Source of the DNA: Smallanthus sonchifolius
Lineage: Eukaryota; Streptophyta; Magnoliopsida; Asterales; Asteraceae
Direction: 5' to 3'
Length of the DNA stretch: 64,000 nt
NCBI GenBank assembly: GCA_023525975.1
Contig: CM042018.1
Span: forward strand, 79,057,001-79,121,000
Numbering within the stretch: position 1 is the first letter of the stretch; the number at the start of each line of letters is the position of its first letter. Of this stretch, positions 1 to 12,166 are shown in pieces. The notes beneath the pieces are model-generated. The model saw nothing but the letters and a program-made list of their open reading frames with translations. It had not been told where the DNA came from and ran no database searches. A program made the position numbers and the translations under genes.

Positions 1-3000
1 TTAGAACCTTTGCTTGCTAAAACACGAACTAAGTTAGAGAGAATGTTTACCGTTGAAGTAGCGGATGGAAACCCCATCCTCATTGGCTCCATTATCCGCG
101 ATTGTTTCATCGAACTTAATGAATATTCCTTTCCCGTCAACCTCATACCTATGCAACTGGGAAGCTTTGATATCATCAAAGGCATGGATTGGCTATCTAG
201 TCATCGTGCCGAGGTCGTTTGTTTTGAGAAGTGCATCCGAATTCCTCTCCCCTCAGGTGATACATTAAAAGTCTTTGGTGAGAAACCATGTAGTGGGCTT
301 AAGCTCATGTCATGCACTACGGCCCGAAAGTACTTACGAAAGAAGTATGTGGCCTTTTTAGCCCATATCATTCAAAAGAAGGACCAAGAGAAGAGTATTC
401 AAGACATCCCCATCATTTGTGACTTTCCCAAAGTATTTCCTGAAGATCTATTCGGTCTTCCACCCGTTCGTCAAGTAGAGTTTCGTATCGACCTTGTACC
501 TGGAGCTAATCCTGTGGCTAAAGCTCCATACTGCCTAGCACCTTCTGAAATGCAAGAACTTGCAAGTCAGCTTCAAGAACTTTCCGATAAAGGTTTCATT
601 CGTCCCAGTCATTCACCATGGGGTGCACCCGTCCTATTCGTGAAGAAGAAAGATGGCTCATTCCGGATGTGTATTGACTACCGCGCACTCAACAAACTTA
701 CCATCAAGAACCGTTATCCTTTGCCTAGGATTGATGATCTCTTTGATCAACTCCAAGGTTCCACCTACTTCTCGAAAATTGATCTTCGATCCGGATATCA
801 CCAACTTCGTGTGCAAGAGGAGGATATTCCAAAGACTGCCTTTCGTACAAGATACGGTCACTACAAATTTATGGTTATGCCTTTTGGGCTAACCAATGCC
901 CCCTCGATTTTCATGGATCTCATGAATCGCGTATGCAAACCATACCTAGATAAATTCGTGATCGTTTTCATTGAAGACATCTTGATCTACTCCAAGACCA
1001 AATCAGATCATGAACAACACCTTAATTTGGTTTTAGACCTTTTAAGAAAAGAACAACTATATGCTAAGTTCTCCAAGTGTGAATTTTGGCTAAAGGAAGT
1101 TCAATTTTAGGGACATATTGTCAAAGAAAAGGGAATTCATGTTGATCCCGCAAAGATCGAAGCCGTTAAGAATTGGAGTACCCCTAAGACCCCTACCGAA
1201 ATTCGTTCATTTCTTGGTCTTGCTGGTTATTACCGTCGTTTCATCTCAAAATTTTCCAAGACTGCTGTCCCTCTCACGGCCTTGACCCTCAAAGGTAAAC
1301 ACTATGAGTGGGGACCAAAGCAAGAGGAAGCCTTCCAACTTCTCAAGCAAAAATTGAGCAATGCTCCTATTCTCACTCTTCCTGATGGCAACGATGATCT
1401 GGTTGTCTACTATGATGCATCAAACCAAGGTCTCGGTTGTGTTCTCATGCAACGGGGCAAGGTGATCGCTTATGCATCAAGACAACTTAAAATTCACGAA
1501 AAGAATTATACGACGCACGATCTTGAGTTGGGTGCGGTCGTCTTCGCATTAAAGATTTGGAGGCATTATCTCTATGGCACGAAATGTGTGGTATTCACTA
1601 ACTAAAAAAGTCTCCAACACATCTTTAATCAAAAAGAACTCAACATGAGGCAACGACGTTGGGTCGAGCTCCTTAGCGACTACGACTGCAAGATTCGGTA
1701 CCATCCTGGTAAAGCGAATGTTGTTGCCGATGCCTTGAGTCGTAAGGACCACGTTATGCTTCATTGTGTTAGGATTCAAACCGATATTCAAAATCGCATC
1801 TTAGAAGCTCAACACGCCTCGGTCACCGAGGGTAATCTGTATAACGAAATGTCATGTGGTGTTGAACTCCTATTAGAAACCAAACCTAATGGCCTCCTCT
1901 ATTACTTGAATCGTATCTGGGTCCCCGATCGTGATGACCTTCGCGCAGTCCTTATGAACGAGGCACACAAAACTCGTTACTCCGTCCATCCCGGGGCGGA
2001 TAAAATGTACAAGGGTCTTCACCAACAATACCGGTGGCCCAGAATGAAGAAAGACATTGCACTTTATGTTGTAAAATGTCTAACTTGTTCCAAAGTCAAA
2101 GCTGAACATCAACGTCCTTCTGGTTTGCTTGAGCAACCGGAAATCCCTGTATGGAAATGGGAGAACCTAGCCATTGATTTCATTACCAAACTCCCTCGTA
2201 CTTCTAGCGGTTATGATAGCATTTGGGTGATCATTGACCGTCTCACCAAATCTGCTCACTTTCTACCCATCCGAGAAGACTATCGGGTAGACAAATTAGC
2301 CCGAATCTACACTGACGAAATTGTGAGTCGTCACGGGGTCCCACTTAACATAATCTCTGATAGGGATGCTCGTTTCACCTCCCGCTTTTGGCAATCTCTC
2401 CAAACTGCTCTTGGTACACGCTTGGATTTAAGCACGGCTTACCATCCCCAAACTGATGGTCAGACCGAGCGAATAATCCAGACGCTCGAGGACATGCTTA
2501 GAGCTTATGTAATCGATTTTGGTGGCAATTGGGATTCACATCTATCCCTTATTGAGTTCTCTTACAACAATAGCTACCACACAAGCATCAACATGGCTCC
2601 ATTTGAAGCTCTCTATGGTCGGAAATGTTGCTCTCCTATCTGTTGGAACGAGATTGGCGAAGCACAAATCACTGGTCCTAAATTAATCCAAGAAACTTCC
2701 GACAAGATCCTTCAGATTCGTAACAACATTCAAGTGGCAAGGAGTCGGCAAAAGAGTTATGCCGACAAAAGACGTAAACTCTTGGAATTCCATGTCGGTG
2801 ATCTTGTACTTCTAAAGGTATCTCCTTGGAAGAGGGTGATCCGTTTCGGGAAGAAGGTTAAGCTAGCACCTCGCTATGTGGGCCCTTTCAAGATCCTCGA
2901 AAGGATTAGGAAAGTGGCTTACAAACTCGAATTACTTCCATCACTTGCTAATGTACATCCTACTTTTCACGTGTCCAACCTAAAGAAATGTCTTGCTGAT

Positions 3001-3234
3001 GAGAACCTCCATATACCTCTTGACGATGTGCGCATTGATGACACGATGCACTTCGTTGAGAAACCGGTAGAGATCATGGGTCGTGAGATCAAGCAACTCA
3101 AGCGAAGCCGTATTCCTATTGTCAAAGTTCGTTGGGATTCTAAGCGTGGTCCTGAGTTCACTTGGGAACGTGAGGATCAAATGAAGCTTAAATATCCACA
3201 CCTTTTTTCTGATTCAGTAGCCTCAATTAGTTGA
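1..3234 (+). pseudogene. T1 Ty3/gypsy chromovirus pol (PR C-terminus, RT, RNase H, integrase, chromodomain), broken
   Basis: Retrotransposon polyprotein read in one frame from the window edge, which cuts off gag and the protease active site. In order: protease C-terminus (GMDWLSSHRAEVVCFEK), reverse transcriptase (KKKDGSFRMCIDYR, LPRIDDLFDQL, MPFGLTNAPS), RNase H (YYDASNQ; KANVVADALSRK near 1711-1746), integrase with an HHCC finger and a D-D-35-E triad (Asp 2176-2178, Asp 2359-2361, Glu 2467-2469), and a chromodomain-like tail (KVRWDSKRGPEFTWERED). Two in-frame stops interrupt it: TAG 1108-1110 and TAA 1603-1605. The first Asp of the RT catalytic pair is Glu (FIED, codon 973-975; relatives have FIDD), which should impair polymerisation. 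The integrase looks intact. The closest relative in the window is T7 (57260-61798). Identity as Ty3/gypsy is certain; the Tekay clade is my best guess. Confidence 0.95.
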
Positions 3235-3258
3235 ATTCCGGGACGAAATTCCGTTAAC

Positions 3259-3268
3259 ATGGGGAGAC
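3259..3268 (+). other. T1 polypurine tract
   Basis: A purine-rich TGGGGAGA lies directly before the TGTAACA that opens the LTR. This is the expected plus-strand priming site. The same arrangement occurs in T7 at 61823-61832. Confidence 0.85.
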
Positions 3269-4344
3269 TGTAACATCCATGATTTTTTTTCTCTAATACT
3301 ATTCTGTTTTAAATTATACAATAATGACATTCTCATACGTATGTATATTTAAATAGAAATATAAATGTATATATATATATATATATTTATTTTCAGGATA
3401 ATTAAATCAATAAAACTTATGAGCTTTAAAAATGTATTCACATCTTTATATATATATATATATACATATTTAATTATATTAAATGAACATTATACAAGTT
3501 GTAATTTTATAAAAAAAAAAGAAAATGGAAACCTTTTCTCTTATAAAATATTGACCACTAAGCAAATAATAATTACATTTTATAAAAAAAACTTTTAAAT
3601 AATTTGACATTAAGTTGTATGAATGTTTGACTTTTAGAAAGTCAAATAGTCCAAGTTACTACAAATCCAACACCCTAATCGATCAATCTCAACTGATAAG
3701 GACCTTCCATGTATGCAAAATCGAATGCCGACCACACCCACGCCCGTTTCACAATCCAATTCATCCTCATTCGCGGCTTAATTCGAATTTCAAACCTATT
3801 TGACTATCCAGAGTCAAATCAAATTAAATCCGGCTGTAATAGTGAAATTATGACGCGTTCAATCCCGCAAATCACTCGAAATCAGTCCTATCATGAATAC
3901 AGACCACATACATGACTCGATTCATCCGCATTCATTCGAATTTACACGTAATGAATGCTAACAACTGCCACAGTCAAAACGCTAATCGAATTAGATATTT
4001 AGGATGAAATTGATCGGCCTAGTACACACACACACCTTCGCGAGCACTATTACAAACTCCCTCAACTCTCCGAGAATCCGCATTTCACGTCTGCCCATCG
4101 ATCAAGTGACAAGAACAATCGCCGCTGCACCCTAGTCGACAGCCTTCATTACCCAATCAAATCAGGTGAGATTTATCTCGTTCGATTCGTTTTTGACCGT
4201 GCATCGAAAGCCCCTTATCAAGTTACAAGAATCGAATTTACAAAATTCGATTTCTGTTAAATTTCTTGAACCGGTTCATACGATTTTGAATAAGGGATTT
4301 CGATTTGATTCGTTTATTGTACTTAAACTACCGGATTACAGGTT

Positions 4345-4432
4345 GTACCAGCGAAACCACCGAGTCCAACTGGATAAGTTATTGCACCATTAAACCTGGT
4401 GACGTGGGTTCGAAACCCACAATCCACGGCCA
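4345..4432 (+). other. tRNA-like module 1 in T1 LTR
   Basis: A perfect T-arm (GTGGG, loop TTCGAAA, CCCAC at 4404-4420) contains a B box (GGTTCGAAACC). An A-box-like TCCAACTGGATAAG lies upstream at a tRNA-like distance, resembling the D-arm of plant tRNA-Arg genes (TGGATAAG). The acceptor stem does not pair convincingly, so this is not called a functional tRNA gene. It may be a captured tRNA or SINE head, or a Pol III-type promoter. Confidence 0.5.
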
Positions 4433-4512
4433 TTTTTGAGCATGTACTGTCCTAGACCCGGCCCCTGTTCCGTTGGTGTTAATACACTCTCAGGCCAGTT
4501 CTATTCAGCAAT

Positions 4513-4582
4513 TGGGTCCTTGGTCCAGCGGTAACACCCTCGCCCCACACAGGAACCACCCGGGTTCGAACCGGGCGGCCTG
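4513..4582 (+). other. tRNA-like module 2 in T1 LTR
   Basis: A-box-like TGGTCCAGCGGTAAC is followed at tRNA spacing by a perfect T-arm (CCCGG, GTTCGAA, CCGGG at 4559-4575) with a B box. A CCACACAG stretch in the anticodon-arm position also occurs in the module inside S1. The acceptor stem does not close, so a degenerate tRNA-derived insert is more likely than an active gene. Confidence 0.5.
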
Positions 4583-6099
4583 TTTATCTTTTTAAAACCG
4601 ATTTTAATGCCCCAAAAATTGTATAAAAATTATTTTTATAAACCCAACCTTTTTTAGATCAGATTAAAGCAATACTTTACAATTTTTAACATAAAACATC
4701 TATTTTGCAAAAGTTAATTGTTTAAAATCTCTTTTTAATCATTTGAAAATACATTCTTTTTTTTAATCAAATTATTAAATTTTAAAACCAAGTATTTAAT
4801 TTCCTAATTTTTATAAAAAAAATTGTGCCAAGATTTTTTTAAATCATTTGTTTTCCTATTAAACTATATATACATATTAGAGTATAAAACAAATAAAACT
4901 TTTTCTAAATATATATATATAAATATATATATTAATAACTACATTCCTTATTTTAGGACATATTACTCTAATAATAATTAAATATACAAATTTATTTATT
5001 AATTATCTTTTTTCGTTAACAAATTTTTTTTGAGTTTTAATATGTACTAATATATATATATATATATGTATATATTTACTCTATAGTTTGACACATTATT
5101 ATAAAATGAATAAATAAAATAGATTTATTTATTTTTACTTTGAACCCTAAAATAATTTATTTATTTAAATTATTTAGACATAAACCCTAAAGACAAATAT
5201 TATTTCTTTCATATATACTTTGAACTTACAAATTCTACACATCAAACTTTGGTTGACTTACATCCTTTCACAAAAAATGACACAACCCTTGTACAAATCC
5301 ATACATATCAAACCCGATGAATATTTGACCATGACTTAGACTCCGTGCACATTATTAATGCTAGTTCATACATTTTATTCTAGGTTAAACTTGTGATTTG
5401 AGAATCATTTGTGCTTCATTTTTGCTCGTGTTATCTACACAACTTATTCATGTGAGTTTACATAGCCCACTTTTCATTTTGTACTTTTGGGTGAAACATG
5501 ATTTACTATTTGAAACTTTTTGCCTAGACTTAAATACAATTCAATAATATGATATTATGTGTCATGTGCTTTATGCTTGAATGCTATGAGTTAAGACTAT
5601 ATATACATGACATTAGTACAATCATTAACTCCGTATAAGCCAACTGTTAACATTGATAGATCTATTGTGTCTGAAAAACCCACCCGGTTAGGGTGTTTGT
5701 TACCGACTTTACATTAGGGTAACCTGCGTGTTATGCCTCAGTCACAAGGTTTGATTGTACATACTTAGTTTAACTATAGATTCTCCATAAATGCCTTATA
5801 CACGTGTATCGTATGAATTGTATAAAACAATTTAAACTTGGTTGTGTGTCAAAACCTATGTATGCTCACCAACTTTTAGTTGACCTTGTTTTCATCATGT
5901 TTCAGGTACTAATGCTTGAGAATAAGTACAAGCTGCTTCACTTAGGACCGAGGACCTAGAATCTAAATTAATGAAACTCTTTATGTATTTCTATTTTCCT
6001 TTTATTGTTGAATTCATGATTATTTATGATATGAAACTGGTTGTTTAAATATTTAAACTTTAGCAAACCTTGAGCTTTTGAACAGTCTACATATCCACC

Positions 6100-6119
6100 C
6101 CGACGTATTTCGTCGTCGG
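6100..6119 (+). other. Stem-loop close to LTR 3' end (T1)
   Basis: Arms CCGACG (6100-6105) and CGTCGG (6114-6119) flank an 8-nt loop, just inside the LTR 3' end. T7 has CCGATG/CATCGG in the same place (56536-56554) and S1 has CCGACG/CGTCGG (12180-12198, reverse orientation). The T7 change is compensatory. Confidence 0.6.
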
Positions 6120-6132
6120 TTAGGGTGTGACA

Positions 6133-6137
6133 TAAAG
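6133..6137. other. T1 right target-site duplication (TAAAG)
   Basis: TAAAG abuts the T1 LTR end and belongs to T2 pol: the same place in T4 reads ATAAAGCTT without an insertion. The left copy should lie outside the window, before the T1 5' LTR. Confidence 0.6.
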
Positions 6138-8219
6138 CTTCTCATTCCTGAGTACTTCCAAAATTAACTTCAAATGATGTTCATGTTCCTCCTTGTTTCG
6201 TGAATATATCAATATGTCATCGATAAATACAATCACGAATTTATCCATGTATGGCTTGCACACGCGGTTCATGAAATCCATGAAAACTGTCGGCGCATTA
6301 GTCAAGCCAAACGGCATTACCAGAAACTCGTATTGACCGTAACGAGTCCTAAAAGCCGTCTTTGGTACACCTCCCTCCTGAATTCTCAGTTAATGGTACC
6401 TTGATCGTAGATGAATCTTAGAATAGAAGTTGGAACCTTGAAGTTGGTCGAATAAATCGTCTATTCAAGGAAGCGGATACCGGTTTTTAATTGTAAGTTT
6501 GTTCAACTCCCGGTAATCATTACACATTGTAAAGGTTCCATCCTTTTTCTTTACAAACAAGACCGGAGATTGCCAAGGTGAGAAACTCGGTCTTTTGAAA
6601 CCTTTATCAAGAAACTCTTGACGTTGGCTTGATAATTCTTGCATCTCAAAAGGTGCTAAACGATACGGCGATGGTGCAACTGGTGCGGATCCTAGTATTA
6701 GGTCGATCCGGAACTCGACTTGTCTTGGTGGCGGTAAGCCAGGTAAGTCTTTGGGAAATACCTCAGGGTAATCCCTAACAATCGGTATGTCCTCAAGTCG
6801 ACGTTCCTCAGGTTTCTTCTCGACGACATGGGCCAGGAATGCACAATAACCCTTAAGTATATACTTATGAGCTTTCATGCAGTTTATCATTTTCAACATC
6901 GTTCTACACCTTTCGCCTTGAATTGAAAGAATTTATCCGTTTGGTAGTGGGACACATACAATCTTTTCGAAGCATAAGATCTCAGCATGATTCTTTGATA
7001 ACCAATCCATGCTAATAACAATGTCAAAACTCACAAGATCGATAGGTAGAAGGTTTATAATAAATGTATGGTTTTCTATACATAAAGTACAACCCTTAAT
7101 GACCTCTCCGGTTTCTATTAATTTCCCATTTACTAATTCAATTGTATAACTTTGTTCTAGTTTGCTGGCTTTAATACCGAGTAAAGATTTAAAGTCATTT
7201 GACACAAATCTCATATCAGAACCCGAATCAAAAAGTACAGAGGCATAGTGATTATTTATCAGGAACGTACCGGTGACGATATTCGGGTCCTGGTGTGCGT
7301 CCCCTGCACCCGTCACAAATGCCCTCCCTGGTGCCTGTGAGTTTTTCTGATTTTTCCACTTGGGACAGTCCCTCTTGAAGTGCTTCAGATCACCACACTT
7401 GAAACAACCTTGTTTCACTTTCCCCGTGGGGTTAGTGTTGATTCGACAGTTTTGCGTGGTATGTCCAAACCTACCACATTTCCCACACTTAATACATCCA
7501 CCCGCATGATGATATCCACACTTGTTACACCTCGGGAGGCCCCTATCATACTCCTTCCTTTCCACAGTGTTGGCTGCAAAAGCCTTCACCGTTTCCTGCT
7601 TCTTAAATCCTTGCTTGCCAGATTTGTTACTCGGATTCCCCATCCATTTCCTGTTCTCCCCTGATTTACCTTCCTCATTCTCCTTCTTTCCAAACAATAC
7701 CTTACGCACAACATCATCTCTTAACTTGAATGCTAAAGTGGTAGCACTCCTGGCGTCCATCGGATTTGATGAAGTTACCATGCTGCGAATTTGAGACGCA
7801 AGGCCCCACCAATACCTTTCCACACGCTTATGTTCTGGCGTGGCCATGTGGGGTACCAGAATTGCCAATTCACTGAAACGATCAGTGTACCCCACCACAT
7901 CATCTCCGACCATCTGTAGATTCCACATCTCTGTCTCGATCTTTTGTAACACGTTTCGATGACAATATTCCTCGATCATCATGTTTTTCAGATCTTCTCA
8001 AGACAATTGATACACTGTCCGCCTTCCCAAAGTCTTCACTTGATAATTCCACCAGGTCAATGCCTTATCAGTGAGCGTACAAGTAGAATACTTCACCATG
8101 CAGTCAGCGGTGCACTCAGTGATGTCAATCACCGATTCCATATTTTCTATCCACTTCATTAGGCCTACTGCACCCTCGGTGCCATTGAATTTGTGAGGGT
8201 TGCAGGATAGGAAGGCCAT
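6133..8219 (-). pseudogene. T2 gag (main part)-protease-RT, broken
   Basis: One reverse-strand frame. The gag core is followed by zinc knuckles (CGKCGRFGHTTQNC, CFKCGDLKHFKRDC), an aspartic protease with DSGSD in place of the usual DSGAD, and RT ending at NEKLY, where T1 interrupts it. Within RT, FIDDILIYS is intact. In-frame stops occur near 7998 (TGA where T4 has TGG), near 6933, and near 6463 (TGA where T4 has CGA). The next stretch, between about 6320 and 6460, is diverged. Several of these stops are transitions consistent with methylcytosine deamination. Very similar to T4 20451-23036, but older. Confidence 0.9.
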
Positions 8220-8278
8220 ATAGGTGCACTTCCTGTTCGAAGCATCTGTAGGATCACAAGTAACTTATTTTAATAACG

Positions 8279-8515
8279 TCATTCACTTGGATCATGACTA
8301 TGTGTTACGGACGTGATTACTCGTTCTTTACCTCCAGAACCTCTGGTTGTGCCGCTACCTCCTGCACCACCTCCGTCGGTACCGCTGCCGTTCCCTCCCC
8401 CACTATTTCGATTGGCTTCATACTGCCCCATGGCGACAGCTACCCGTTGTGATATGAGTTGCTCCACGTTTGGGGAAATCGTTTCGTTGTTGTCACTAGT
8501 GGTGTCACGGGGCAT
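8279..8515 (-). pseudogene. T2 gag N-terminal segment
   Basis: About 78 codons: an acidic/Thr start, a helical ISQRVAVAMGQYEANRN segment and a Gly/Ser-rich linker. This matches 23046-23267 of T4. It ends at a stop before the main gag frame begins. Either a frameshift has separated it from gag or it is a distinct short N-terminal ORF; T4 shows the same break. Confidence 0.7.
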
Positions 8516-8788
8516 CCTTCACTTACGTGCCATTGTGTTCTTTCTAACATAAGATTTAAAAAGAAACAACATTATATAATAATAATGATATAACATGACA
8601 TAAGGATACAACAACATCAAACGTAGACAACCATCGTCATAACATAGACATCACATACATAGTTAAAACATCCATAATACATTGTTCCAAAAGACAAGGA
8701 TACAAAATAGATGGGTTCATATGACCACATCAGTACCAAAGTTTCAAACTACATAATGTGTTATGGGCACAACCCACACATAATAGGT

Positions 8789-9592
8789 CTAATGAAAGAA
8801 GTGGGAGTACAACCCAATCAACATGGCAAGTCCAGCCATTACAGCACTAGCTCTGGCTACCCTCTCTGCAGCCAAAGTCCTCTCCTCCAGTGCCTCCACA
8901 CTGTCTCGAACTATAGTAATCAACTGCCAGTCCATATCGGCCGTCATCTTTAAGTAATCGGTAGTACCCTGTAGGTCTCTGGTGGTGCCCTCTAGTGTAT
9001 CTGCTCGGGATCCGAGCCCTTGCCGCAGCTGAGTAGATACATCCCTATGTGCCCAAATATCATCTAGGAGGTCATCAAGACGCTCCTTGTGTGTGTGTAC
9101 ACGGGCTACTAAAGTAGGAACTGTGAGCTGCATGTCCTCCCCAGTGTGGGGCAACTGTGATGGGGAGTTTGAAGACTCCCCGAGCTCAAATGTGCAAAGG
9201 ATGCCCTCCATCTCTCTCCAATGTGCAAGAGTATGGGACATCTCGCTGGTGGTAGGGTGGTAGCAAGGTCGTTGTCTGGATGGCTCCTCTCCAGTCTCCT
9301 GGTCCTCGAGGTCACGTGCAGCCAGGGTTCTCTTGTGGGGCAGTCATGTCCTCTTCCTGGCACTCTTGACCATGATCCGTCCTCCGCTCTTCTTACGGTA
9401 GCAGATAGGTGGCTCTCCAAGAGCGACATCAGGTGGTGTGAAGTTGTGGGTCTGAACCCGATACCGGGGGTGTGTGGTGGGAGTCTCCTTCCTAGTAGGT
9501 AAGTGGTGCTCTGACGACTCACCCTCAGAGTCAGAAGTGGGGATGTGACCATCGTACGACGATATGATGTGACTACAATATCCATATGACAT
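8789..9592 (-). pseudogene. T2 extra ORF upstream of gag (coiled-coil plus hydrophobic tail)
   Basis: Homologue of the T4 ORF at 23525-24283, located between primer site and gag. The ATG is at 9590-9592. One frame runs to 8789 with a single in-frame TGA at 9344-9346, where T4 has CGA. Visible parts: a basic region (YRKKSGG, KSARKR), TFELGESSNSP, a helical heptad-rich section (VHTHKERLDDLLDDIWAH and onward), then a hydrophobic tail (VMAGLAMLIGLYSHFFH) like a C-terminal membrane anchor. The function is unknown and I know of no characterised homologue. Its preservation in two copies of different age suggests a real element protein. Confidence 0.7.
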
Positions 9593-9693
9593 GATAAATG
9601 GTTATGCAATGCTTATGTAATGAAAATGTTTTAATGAGTCATTTAAATAATAGACTAGGTTAAGTTTTAGACTACTAGTTTGCTATAATCAAT

Positions 9694-9706
9694 GGCTCTG
9701 ATACCA
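9694..9706 (-). other. T2 primer binding site (tRNA-iMet)
   Basis: The reverse strand reads TGGTATCAGAGCC, complementary to the 3' end of plant initiator tRNA-Met. It lies 5 nt from the LTR end, as in T4. Confidence 0.9.
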
Positions 9707-11351
9707 ATTTCTATCACACCCCGCCAAGGCGGAAACGCGAGGCGTAACATTCACTGGTTTCTAAAGCATATGATTACCGCAAACACATACATACTGATTG
9801 GATACATAATCAAGTTTTAAGTTTTACATCCCCAAAAATATCTATTTGAGTTTACAAAAGATTAAGAATTCGCAAATACGACTCATATAATGACTTATAC
9901 AAAAGAAATCCTCCAAAAGCTGTATCCATCATGCATGCATGTAACCTACACTGCTAACCATTGCGACCACGTTCAATTTCCTGAAAAACATACTTAAAAA
10001 GTGTCAACACGAGGTTGGTGAGTTCACAGGTTTTGATCAAATATTCTTGTAGTTCCAACGTTTACAAACGTTCAAATGAATAAGTTTTTCTGATCAAATA
10101 GTATATATATATAACCAATGAATTGAACATTTCCTGACCAATTGACCCCATTTGTAAGCTTGCAATAAATACAAATAATATGTAATGCACGAGACCGTAA
10201 CCAAAACATGACAAATGAATGCCCCTCCCTTGCTATACCACGAGAATAAGACAATATGGGGCCATTAAACCTACATGTCCCGGCTAGCGCGACTAACCAT
10301 GACCGGGGGCGTCACCCCCAATAGTACTATTCACATAATACAAGGCTAAGACCATAGCTAATGGCTACAAAATGTGTTTGTTCCAGGGGACTTTACGAGC
10401 TCTACAATTGTTCCCTCAATGCACACATAACGGCCTAGTCTTTGTTCATTCATTTATATATGAAAATAGTTACATGTATGTTTCCTCCCCAAAACATTTC
10501 AAAAACTTAGAAAAAGGGTACAGTGAAACTGACCTTGACAGTAGTGTACGCTAGCAAATATTTGAATAGATGTAGGCCCCGCCTATCCGTATCCTAATTA
10601 CACAATGATACTTTATATGTTAAGACTGCTCGTCTAAAACACAAGTTGTTCACTCTACTTAACGAATCCCGTTAAGTACGTCTTTGTTTACTAAAACATT
10701 GTTTTCATGTGACGACTCGTTGGTGATTATTATTCTAGTCTAGACGCTTATATATTCCGAGAAAATGTTATGTTTCCATATTGGTGACTTGTTAGGGGTA
10801 CCAAAAATAAATATTATTTTTGCATCGACTCATAATATATTCATATTATCGTTCGCATATAGACATATAATTATTTCTTAAAAATAATTATATAAAATCA
10901 CAAATATCGTTCAAGTATGTTCTACGCATGTTATTTATCCTACGTGCGTATAAACCACGTTAGCACATACACATGCAAATACTTGTTCCGAACGACATTT
11001 ATTAGTTTGTTATATTTCGTCATGCATTTATTTTTACTAATATATGCATACGAGTATAACCACCTTTCAACATATAAGTTTCATGTTATCTAATATTTTC
11101 ATTTTCAAGATAATAATCATAATCGTATTTTCATACATACATATAACTTGATTTCCATATATAACATCTTTAAACATGTATATATATTCATTTTTTATTT
11201 TCATATGTATATACATAAATATATCTATTTAGTAACTCTGGATCAACATCTTTATATACGTACCCATATATATATATATATATATATATACATCTTGGTT
11301 CTCAACCATGCATTTATTCCTTTAACATTGTCCGAGTTAACAAACTTTTAG

Positions 11352-11387
<36 letters not shown>

Positions 11388-11444
11388 TTAGATTTCCATG
11401 TATATATTTAATAACTCCGGGTTATCAACTACACTATATACATG

Positions 11445-11481
<37 letters not shown>

Positions 11482-12166
11482 TTCGGTTCTTTAAAACATG
11501 TATACATACACTTTAACAATTATTCAAGTCAACAATTTATGAATATATGCACAAACATATTCTTATATCTAACCATCTTTCCATGTTACTAACTTTAAAC
11601 ATACACATATATATACATATAAATCATGATTATATATATTCCACTTTTCATCAAATATTAACCACTTTTTAGATTGGTAATCATGATTTCATCTTAATAC
11701 CCAAATCTTATCATCATATAATCAACAACAATATCTACATATATCTATACATAAAATTCAACCCTTTATATATATTTATACAAAGTTTTTAGTTTTTAAT
11801 CTTAATAAAAACTCTTTAACCCTTTAGATCCTTTATTTTTATGGTGAACAATGAGCTTTGAACTAAAAAATAAAGACGAAAGTAAAATGTAGTGTCAGTT
11901 TCATACCGCTAGACAAAGCTAGGTGAAGAATCACGAGTAGAGGATGATAAAAGCTTGAGTTGTTAGTAAAAACGACTCCTAATTTCCAAAACCTCCATGA
12001 ATCATCAGCTCTTAGCTAGTTCTATTAAAGAGAGTTGTTCTTGGATTTTTGTAAGTGTAAAGTGTGTGTGTATATGTGCATCGATTATATATACATGGAA
12101 AAGGAGTTGGATTGAGTGTTTCATTTAACAAAATCATTGATAATCATGATATGAGATGATGGATTT

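Larger units (their letters stand above)
3269..6132 (+). repeat. T1 3' LTR (2864 bp)
   Basis: Starts TGTAACATCC after the polypurine tract and ends GGTGTGACA, after which the sequence changes abruptly to the reverse-strand pol of T2. Ends match the T7 LTR and S1 (both TGTAACAT...GTGTGACA, with a shared ACAGTCTACAT block close to the 3' end). The interior is AT-rich with several (TA)n runs and two tRNA-like modules. The partner 5' LTR lies left of the window. Confidence 0.9.

Noticed and set aside
1..3234. Integrated plant pararetrovirus
   Set aside because: Integrase, chromodomain, polypurine tract and LTR are present, and no movement protein or coat motifs are seen. This is a Ty3/gypsy element.
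4345..4582. Functional tRNA genes
   Set aside because: T-arms and A/B boxes are good, but the acceptor stems do not pair, so they are reported only as tRNA-like.
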